Part shown: piece by piece, positions 38,578 through 42,224 of the stretch | How positions within the stretch are numbered: position 1 is the first letter of the stretch | Layout of the letters: each line of letters opens with the position of its first letter | From: a virus | Direction: 5' to 3' (one strand) | IMG/VR virus record: IMGVR_UViG_3300000956_000004 | Coordinates: 1-42,224 of that record | DNA length: 42,224 nucleotides | Program-made: the position numbers and the translations under genes | The notes under the pieces: model-generated | What the model saw: the letters and a program-made list of their open reading frames with translations, nothing else | Told to the model about the DNA's origin: nothing | Database searches by the model: none

Positions 38578-38710
38578 ATAATAGGACTCCCGTTATCACA
38601 TACGCTGCGGCACAGAAGCACGACACAATGAATATATCACATTCAGAGGAATCCCTCATAAAGTGTCCGAGGGACAGTCCCAATAACAATCCGCCTATGG
38701 CAAATAACAT
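38570..38710 (-). CDS. 46-aa membrane protein
   Basis: A 46-residue protein with two membrane segments (MLFAIGGLLLGLSLGHF and FIVSCFCAAAYVITGVLL) around a short polar turn (RDSSECD). It is the first of the small membrane genes after the hairpin at 38722-38768. Little ribosome site is visible, so expression may rely on re-initiation. Function unknown. Confidence 0.52.
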   Translation of the reverse strand: MLFAIGGLLLGLSLGHFMRDSSECDIFIVSCFCAAAYVITGVLLYE

Positions 38711-38721
38711 GATGGTTAAAT

Positions 38722-38768
38722 GGCCGACGGGCAACCCCTAATTGGGGAACTCTGGGTGCCCGTCGGCC
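38722..38768 (-). terminator. Long stem after the 38777-39289 gene
   Basis: GGCCGACGGGCA (38722-38733) pairs perfectly with TGCCCGTCGGCC (38757-38768), with an inner CCCC/GGGG hairpin. It starts 8 nt after the stop codon of the minus gene. The minus-strand tail is ATTTAAC, a weak U tract, so this is either a partial terminator or a stabiliser. Confidence 0.62.
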
Positions 38769-38776
38769 TGTCGGGC

Positions 38777-39289
38777 TTAGCCCGAAACCGCTGCAGTGGG
38801 TACGTGTGGGACGATGTGGCCGCCCCGCGTCATGTACCCCAGGAAATCGCCGTGGCCCTTGACCACCTCAGTGAGCTCCTTCATAGTCTTTGGTCCTTCC
38901 GCCAATGCCTTGCAAATCTTGCCCCAGGTTTCGCTGTTGCGGTCCGTCTTGGGGTTGTATTTCTTGCCCAGTGTGTACTGACCAGCGCTGTCGGTGCCCT
39001 TGGGCACACGGGGCGCTGTCTGCGTAATCACTGGCGACGCAGCAGCGGGGGCGGTTTCCACCGGGGGCTCGTCCAGCTTTGTTGCACTGCCCGCTGCTAC
39101 GTCATTAGTCTTAGCCGGGGGCAAGTCGGCTTCTTCTGGGCTCGTGGCGCCCACCCCTACTGGGGCGTTTTCCGGGCCTTCCTCAGGAGTGCGTTCTTCG
39201 TCTGCCTTCACCTGCACCTTCGCCGCTGTCACCAAAGCCGTTTTAGTCGGGCGTGGGGCAAATTGTGGTCTAAACTTCTGCTTATTCAT
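38777..39289 (-). CDS. Pro/Ala/Glu-rich protein with winged-helix-like domain
   Basis: A 170-residue protein (an alternative ATG lies one codon earlier). Residues 1-105 are disordered, Pro/Ala/Glu/Thr-rich. Residues about 107-165 (YTLGKKYNPKTDRNSETWGK, ICKALAEGPKTMKELTEVVK, GDFLGYMTRGGHIVP) match the C-terminal domain of the 422-778 protein, with the same G-K-x-Y-N and W-x-x-I spacing. Probably a paralogous winged-helix protein that binds DNA. GAGG lies 7 nt before the ATG. It is first in its minus cluster. Confidence 0.78.
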   Translation of the reverse strand: MNKQKFRPQFAPRPTKTALVTAAKVQVKADEERTPEEGPENAPVGVGATSPEEADLPPAKTNDVAAGSATKLDEPPVETAPAAASPVITQTAPRVPKGTDSAGQYTLGKKYNPKTDRNSETWGKICKALAEGPKTMKELTEVVKGHGDFLGYMTRGGHIVPHVPTAAVSG

Positions 39290-39509
39290 CATCCTACCTC
39301 ACTGTTAGTTGTTATCGTCGCTGGCGCCGCTAGCACCAGCCCGGGCAGCATAGGCGCTGTCAAGTAGGACGGCTAATAGTGACTAGTTATGGACGGCATG
39401 GTGGTCCATAACTTTCAGTGTAGGGCCGGTGTAGGTGCCTTACTTATATAATGTGCTTGGTAGGGGGCGCCGTTATGGCCCTGGGAATAGCGCGGTAGGA
39501 GGGTGATTT
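39290..39509. promoter_or_regulatory. Divergent regulatory region
   Basis: This has no gene. It holds a near-perfect TATAAT at 39447-39452 (plus strand) about 58 nt before the ATG at 39510, with no clear -35. It also has a perfect inverted repeat AGTTATGGAC/GTCCATAACT (39385-39394 with 39404-39413, 9-nt spacer), a good operator candidate for one of the HTH proteins here. The gene at 39510 has an AGGAGGG ribosome site. Confidence 0.55.
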
Positions 39510-39686
39510 ATGGAAATACTTGAAGAGCAGACTATTGGCGAACAAGGTCGACGAGTGTTGTGGGATGGAAAGAACCTTAAATTCTACATGGGGCAGGAGT
39601 ATAGATTCTCTCTAAATCCAGCGGAACAAGTCGCCCTGGTGCAGTTCATAGAGTATCTGGCTGAAAAGTACATGCAAAAGACTTGA
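39510..39686 (+). CDS. 58-aa hypothetical protein
   Basis: A 58-residue protein with a strong AGGAGGG ribosome site. It combines beta strands (RRVLWDGKNLKFYMGQEYRF) and an acidic amphipathic helix (EQVALVQFIEYLAEKYM). It is the first gene of the right-hand plus-strand early-type cluster. Function unknown. Confidence 0.68.
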   Translation: MEILEEQTIGEQGRRVLWDGKNLKFYMGQEYRFSLNPAEQVALVQFIEYLAEKYMQKT

Positions 39687-39767
39687 GAGATCAGTTGTAA
39701 TCATTGCGTAGGTGGGTACACTACTTATACCGCCCAAGCGGGGCGGGGAAGCAAAGGAAGTAAGAAG

Positions 39768-40052
39768 ATGAAATACCAATTTGTGAGTTTGACTAACCCC
39801 AGCTGGAACGCCAATAGCAGCGACATGATGAAGAAGTTTGGCATACCTGGGACCAAGTGGCCTGACGAGGGCATGCCCCCACGCATGGTGGACGGCATCA
39901 AGGTGTGGGTGGATCCCGTGCGTCGGGCAGGGTTGGGTGAGAAGAAGAGCTCCACACACCGCGTGATGTGTCAATGCCCAGGCTGTGCGGAAATCCTTTC
40001 CGTCGGCCGCATGCACCAGCACAAATGCGACGCCAAGCGCAGGGGGAAGTGA
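39768..40052 (+). CDS. 94-aa putative zinc-binding protein
   Basis: A 94-residue protein with a C-terminal Cys/His cluster (MCQCPGCAEI, then GRMHQHKCD) that could bind zinc. The N-terminal half is polar and aromatic (YQFVSLTNPSWNANSS, PGTKWPDEGMPP). AAGGAAG is upstream. Possibly a small regulator of host functions; no family recognised. Confidence 0.72.
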   Translation: MKYQFVSLTNPSWNANSSDMMKKFGIPGTKWPDEGMPPRMVDGIKVWVDPVRRAGLGEKKSSTHRVMCQCPGCAEILSVGRMHQHKCDAKRRGK

Positions 40053-40053
40053 C

Positions 40054-40236
40054 ATGGCTACCGAAGAAAGCAAAGCCCAGGATGTAGAGCTCATGGACAA
40101 CATCGGCGTATTCCTTGACGAGTTGGAAAAAACCTACAACCTGAAATGGACGCGCGTGCATGACCGCAGCATCCAGGTAGCGTTTAAGGATGGGCGCGTG
40201 GTGTCGCTGGTGCTGTACGGACCGAGGGGGAAGTGA
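40054..40236 (+). CDS. 60-aa hypothetical protein
   Basis: A 60-residue acidic helix (ESKAQDVELMDNIGVFLDEL) followed by a beta hairpin (SIQVAFKDGRVVSLVLYG). The start is placed at 40054 after GGGGGAAG. It is coupled to the next gene by ATGA. Function unknown. Confidence 0.68.
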   Translation: MATEESKAQDVELMDNIGVFLDELEKTYNLKWTRVHDRSIQVAFKDGRVVSLVLYGPRGK

Positions 40237-40385
40237 TGAACACTGTCATTGGCGTGATGGGTGGACAGTTCTGGTATGCCATGATGTGGCGCTGGTACGC
40301 GGGGCGCTGGATTTACTATGGTATGTGCTTCGGCGACTCGCGCGAAGAACTGATCGAGGCTCTGGAGAATAACACATGGAAGTGA
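40236..40385 (+). CDS. 49-aa aromatic protein
   Basis: A 49-residue ORF rich in Trp, Tyr and Met (QFWYAMMWRWYAGRWIYYG) then an acidic helix (SREELIEALENN). It overlaps both neighbours by a few nt. The aromatic stretch is unusual; it may be membrane-peripheral. Function unknown. Confidence 0.58.
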   Translation: MNTVIGVMGGQFWYAMMWRWYAGRWIYYGMCFGDSREELIEALENNTWK

Positions 40386-40483
40386 CGGAAGCATTGGACG
40401 ATATGGACCGCCAGGAGTTCTGGTATGAATACCACTGGTGGACTGTTAAGCTGAATCCGGATGCGCTCCGGCAGGCAGGGTGA
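40376..40483 (+). CDS. 35-aa micro-protein
   Basis: A 35-residue ORF (MEVTEALDDMDRQEFWYEY, then HWWTVKLNPD) in the chain of overlapping small genes. No clear ribosome site of its own except through coupling. Function unknown. Confidence 0.45.
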   Translation: MEVTEALDDMDRQEFWYEYHWWTVKLNPDALRQAG

Positions 40484-40484
40484 C

Positions 40485-40775
40485 ATGAACAAGGTACATG
40501 ACTATCCGTTTATGACTGAGTTCCTTAACGGTGCGTTCAGTGCTAATTCCGGCGGCAAGGTTCGCCCAGACGATGAAATTGTGGGAACGCCGGAAGAATG
40601 GGAAGCGGCGGAAGACTGGTGGGCTGACACAGGCTTGGCCCCAGTCGCGCGCGTGATGGGTCAGCTGGCCGACGAGGCCTTCACGATGCACGAACAAAGT
40701 GACGGCGGTGATGGAAGGGACCCGGACGAATACTTCAAGTCTCTGCCCTGGGCGCTGCTGGACAGGTATTACTGA
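40485..40775 (+). CDS. 96-aa acidic hypothetical protein
   Basis: A 96-residue acidic protein. PDDEIVGTPEEWEAAEDWW and DPDEYFKSLPWALL are notable. It follows the previous stop by one nt (TGACATG). Function unknown; its acidity and early position would suit an inhibitor of a host DNA-binding protein, but nothing proves it. Confidence 0.68.
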   Translation: MNKVHDYPFMTEFLNGAFSANSGGKVRPDDEIVGTPEEWEAAEDWWADTGLAPVARVMGQLADEAFTMHEQSDGGDGRDPDEYFKSLPWALLDRYY

Positions 40776-40776
40776 C

Positions 40777-40935
40777 ATGGCAGCCGAAGCGGATTACGTG
40801 TTCTTGGCCAAGGTGCACTTGACCTTGGCTGGAATATACGAACGTCTCGGGGTGCCTGAATTGCGTCGGCACCACGCCGCCATGTGCAGACAGATGATGC
40901 AAATGGCGAACAAGGTGAGGAGAAACGAACAATGA
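40777..40935 (+). CDS. 52-aa hypothetical protein
   Basis: A 52-residue helical protein (YVFLAKVHLTLAGIYERLGV, then HHAAMCRQMMQMANKVRR). The start at 40777 follows the preceding stop by one nt. It overlaps the next ATG. Function unknown. Confidence 0.6.
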   Translation: MAAEADYVFLAKVHLTLAGIYERLGVPELRRHHAAMCRQMMQMANKVRRNEQ

Positions 40936-41093
40936 CTCTCGGACAATACATGGCGGCCTTGGACGAAGCTGTGCGCGAGTTCAAGGAAAGGCTGGTTGAC
41001 CATCTGTGGGAAGATGGTCTGCCCCTGGAGGAAATCAACGATGAGTTGATGCTGGAAATTTACGAACGAACACAGGATTCAAGGAGAGCGTGA
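40932..41093 (+). CDS. 53-aa helical protein
   Basis: A 53-residue amphipathic helical protein (LGQYMAALDEAVREFKERLV, EEINDELMLEIYERT). ATG overlaps the previous stop, with GGAG and GAGGAG sites upstream. Function unknown. Confidence 0.62.
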   Translation: MTLGQYMAALDEAVREFKERLVDHLWEDGLPLEEINDELMLEIYERTQDSRRA

Positions 41094-41401
41094 TGAAACG
41101 GATATTGGCGGCGGCGGTGGTGGTTGTCCTTAGTGGCTGTTCAGTGGCGGGGAGATATTGCGATGATGCACACGTGGCGGCAGCGACTTCTCATGCGTCC
41201 CATCTTACGGCAGGTTGGCCGATTGGCCAGAGTAGAGAAGAAGACTCTCTGGACACGACTGGCTTGGTGGGCCGTTGCTCACGTGGTCCTGTTTATGTTG
41301 AAACAGGACTTGGCTACAAGTTTCGTGAGGGCGGCTTTTACGGCCCGGACGAAGTCTTCCAAGTGAACATTGGGGTGATCCTGTGGCGTACAAACAAGTA
41401 A
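41093..41401 (+). CDS. Small lipoprotein
   Basis: A 102-residue protein with a lipoprotein signal: basic MKR, hydrophobic ILAAAVVVVL and lipobox LSGC (Cys near residue 16). The mature part has about four Cys and beta strands (GPVYVETGLGYKF, FQVNIGVILWR). The ATG at 41093 overlaps the previous stop, with GGAG 6 nt upstream. In phages such envelope lipoproteins can mediate superinfection exclusion; that role is a guess. Confidence 0.7.
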   Translation: MKRILAAAVVVVLSGCSVAGRYCDDAHVAAATSHASHLTAGWPIGQSREEDSLDTTGLVGRCSRGPVYVETGLGYKFREGGFYGPDEVFQVNIGVILWRTNK

Positions 41402-41553
41402 GACCTCGCACGGTGTACCTGAATTTATCTCAGAAACCCCATATCACAAAGGATGACAAGGGGTGGGTAGTCCAATATCTACCACGAACGCCCTGGCCGC
41501 TGTGCGTGGTAGCGATTGAGTGGACTGATAAGGTGTTGCGGGGTCGACCTTAA
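41383..41553 (+). CDS. 56-aa hypothetical protein
   Basis: A 56-residue protein starting GTG (41383), overlapping the lipoprotein end by 19 nt. It reads AYKQVRPRTVYLNLSQKP then KGWVVQYLPRTPWPLCVVAI, a compact beta protein. A 9-bp hairpin overlaps its stop codon. Function unknown. Confidence 0.5.
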   Translation: MAYKQVRPRTVYLNLSQKPHITKDDKGWVVQYLPRTPWPLCVVAIEWTDKVLRGRP

Positions 41554-41563
41554 CGTCGACCCC
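41540..41563 (+). terminator. GC hairpin at the end of the right plus cluster
   Basis: GGGGTCGAC (41540-41548) and GTCGACCCC (41555-41563) form a perfect 9-bp stem with a 6-nt loop. There is no U tract, so this may be an mRNA 3' end stabiliser rather than a terminator. The next small gene has its own ribosome site. Confidence 0.5.
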
Positions 41564-41577
41564 TCTGGAGGCGGGTA

Positions 41578-41685
41578 ATGGTGGAATATGCGATCGAATT
41601 GCTACGGTGGGTCGTAGCGATGGAAGTCTGGGTGGTTATTCATCTTTTGCGATGGCGTCCTTCAGCCATGAATAGTCTCTGTTGA
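41578..41685 (+). CDS. 35-aa micro-protein
   Basis: A 35-residue ORF with a good GGAGG 6 nt before the ATG. It has one hydrophobic helix (WVVAMEVWVVIHLLRW). It overlaps the convergent gene at 41636-41905 by 50 nt. Possibly a small membrane protein; function unknown. Confidence 0.48.
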   Translation: MVEYAIELLRWVVAMEVWVVIHLLRWRPSAMNSLC

Positions 41686-41905
41686 TCAGTCGACGTTCTT
41701 GTTCCCCTGGCTTGGCCTTGACCCAAGCCAACATGACATTGCCGTCCTTGCGCACATTCCTACGTATGTGACCTTGAGATTCTAAATACTGTGTTGCGAG
41801 TTTCCGAGGCTCTGCCCTGTAGCAGTCGCTTGGGTCTTGACCATTGGCAATAAAGAATTCCATGTAGGTAAATGGCTCATCTGGTATGATAATCTTATTA
41901 CTCAT
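41636..41905 (-). CDS. 89-aa winged-helix-like protein
   Basis: An 89-residue protein; the start at 41905 has AGGAG 6 nt upstream, so the longer reading from 42001 is dropped. FTYMEFFIANGQDPSDCYRA, RKLATQYLESQGHIRRNVRK and VMLAWVKA look like a small winged helix (helix, helix, beta wing). It lies beside the TGTAGGG repeat region and is a candidate for its binder. Family not identified. Confidence 0.68.
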   Translation of the reverse strand: MSNKIIIPDEPFTYMEFFIANGQDPSDCYRAEPRKLATQYLESQGHIRRNVRKDGNVMLAWVKAKPGEQERRLINRDYSWLKDAIAKDE

Positions 41906-42174
41906 CGTATGCTCCTTTGTAGGGCTGGTGGGGGAAATGTAGGGTAACCAGTGTATGCATGTTCGGTATGTTTGACAAGGGGGAATTGCTTTAGCAAACA
42001 ACGGGTTCCGAGTCTGTTTGTAGGGCTGTAGGTGATTGTAGGGGGTAAAATTCCATATATTATGTGGGAAGTTAGGATGTCATATAGGTATATAGTATAT
42101 TAGGGGTGGTAAAGCGGTGGGGCCTACAGCCCTGCACCCCCTGCAAAGGTAGCATACGAAAAGCGGACGCCAAG
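41906..42174. repeat. Non-coding region with TGTAGGG repeats
   Basis: No gene is seen. TGTAGGG occurs at 41918-41924, 41938-41944, 42019-42025 and 42037-42043. AGGGCTGTAGG (42022-42032) has an inverted copy CCTACAGCCCT (42123-42133). A TTGACA box lies at about 41969, and AT-rich TATA-like stretches at 42050-42105. Joined to 1-421 through the terminal repeat it forms one roughly 690-bp hub; it may hold the origin or key promoters. Confidence 0.65.
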
Positions 42175-42224
42175 CCTGTAAAACCGAGGTGTTACGGGAG
42201 TCAGAGTCAAAAATTCCCCCATTA
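42175..42224. repeat. Terminal direct repeat, copy 2
   Basis: Exact copy of bases 1-50; see copy 1. Supports a circular or permuted unit genome of 42,174 bp. Confidence 0.95.

Noticed and set aside
38720-39367. 215-aa plus-strand ORF opposite the Pro/Ala-rich winged-helix gene
   Set aside because: It starts within a perfect hairpin and is antisense to a gene with a paralogue at 422-778; the composition looks like a shadow.
1-42224. Search for an integrase, phage RNA polymerase or reverse transcriptase
   Set aside because: None of the reading frames shows tyrosine or serine recombinase signatures, T7-type polymerase motifs or an RT YxDD motif, so a temperate, T7-like early program or DGR interpretation is not supported.

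Overview
This window looks like one complete genome of a tailed, podovirus-like phage. The last 50 bases repeat the first 50 exactly, so the unit is probably a 42,174-bp molecule that is circular or circularly permuted, and the repeat is probably an assembly overlap. Genes are packed tightly, with many ATGA/TAATG overlaps. There is no integrase, no recognisable lysogeny module, no phage RNA polymerase and no ribosomal RNA. The most likely lifestyle is lytic growth on host RNA polymerase. An M15-type endolysin, a holin-like protein, signal peptides and a lipobox protein suggest a Gram-negative host. The host species cannot be named from sequence alone.

Layout. (1) 41906-42174 joined to 1-421 is a non-coding hub with a GATC-dense block, an imperfect tandem repeat, GTATAC palindromes and TGTAGGG repeats. 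(2) 1003-4046 (minus) is an accessory/regulatory operon with a HicA-like/winged-helix protein, a LuxR-type HTH, another HTH and several unknowns. (3) 4135-24860 (plus) is packaging, morphogenesis and lysis: small and large terminase, portal, scaffold, a structured RNA and a degenerate tRNA-like gene, major capsid, a sugar-modification pair (DUF115-methyltransferase fusion plus glycosyltransferase), tail adaptor, tail nozzle, GNAT, putative internal virion proteins (one ending in an S74-like chaperone domain), tail fibre, holin, a secreted FN3-like protein and an M15 endolysin. (4) 24811-35829 (minus) is replication and nucleotide/DNA modification: SSB-like protein, family A DNA polymerase, Cas4-like and VRR-NUC nucleases, SNF2-type helicase, a TET-associated-type glycosyltransferase, an HMUdK/aGPT-pyrophosphorylase-type protein, a thymidylate synthase/hydroxymethylase, and a DUF3310 protein. 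(5) 36007-37956 (plus) is a TOPRIM-like/VirE-type primase-helicase. (6) 37940-39289 (minus) is a cluster of very small membrane or secreted proteins below a Pro/Ala-rich winged-helix protein. (7) 39510-41685 (plus) is a string of very short, translationally coupled genes, with a convergent regulator-like gene at 41636-41905.

The two most interesting things are these. First, the 25578-28346 gene trio has the composition expected of a thymine hypermodification pathway: a TS-like enzyme to make the modified nucleotide, an HMUdK-helical-domain protein, and a TAGT-type glycosyltransferase. It lacks a TET/JBP hydroxylase and a recognisable 5-hmdU DNA kinase. Second, a roughly 125-nt element at 35847-35971 with a perfect 12-bp closing stem and branched interior sits directly before the Shine-Dalgarno of the whole replication/modification operon, like a riboswitch or autoregulatory leader. 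A second structured RNA plus a tRNA-like gene lies between scaffold and capsid genes.

All calls come from reading sequence and remembered family motifs. No database search or folding program was run.
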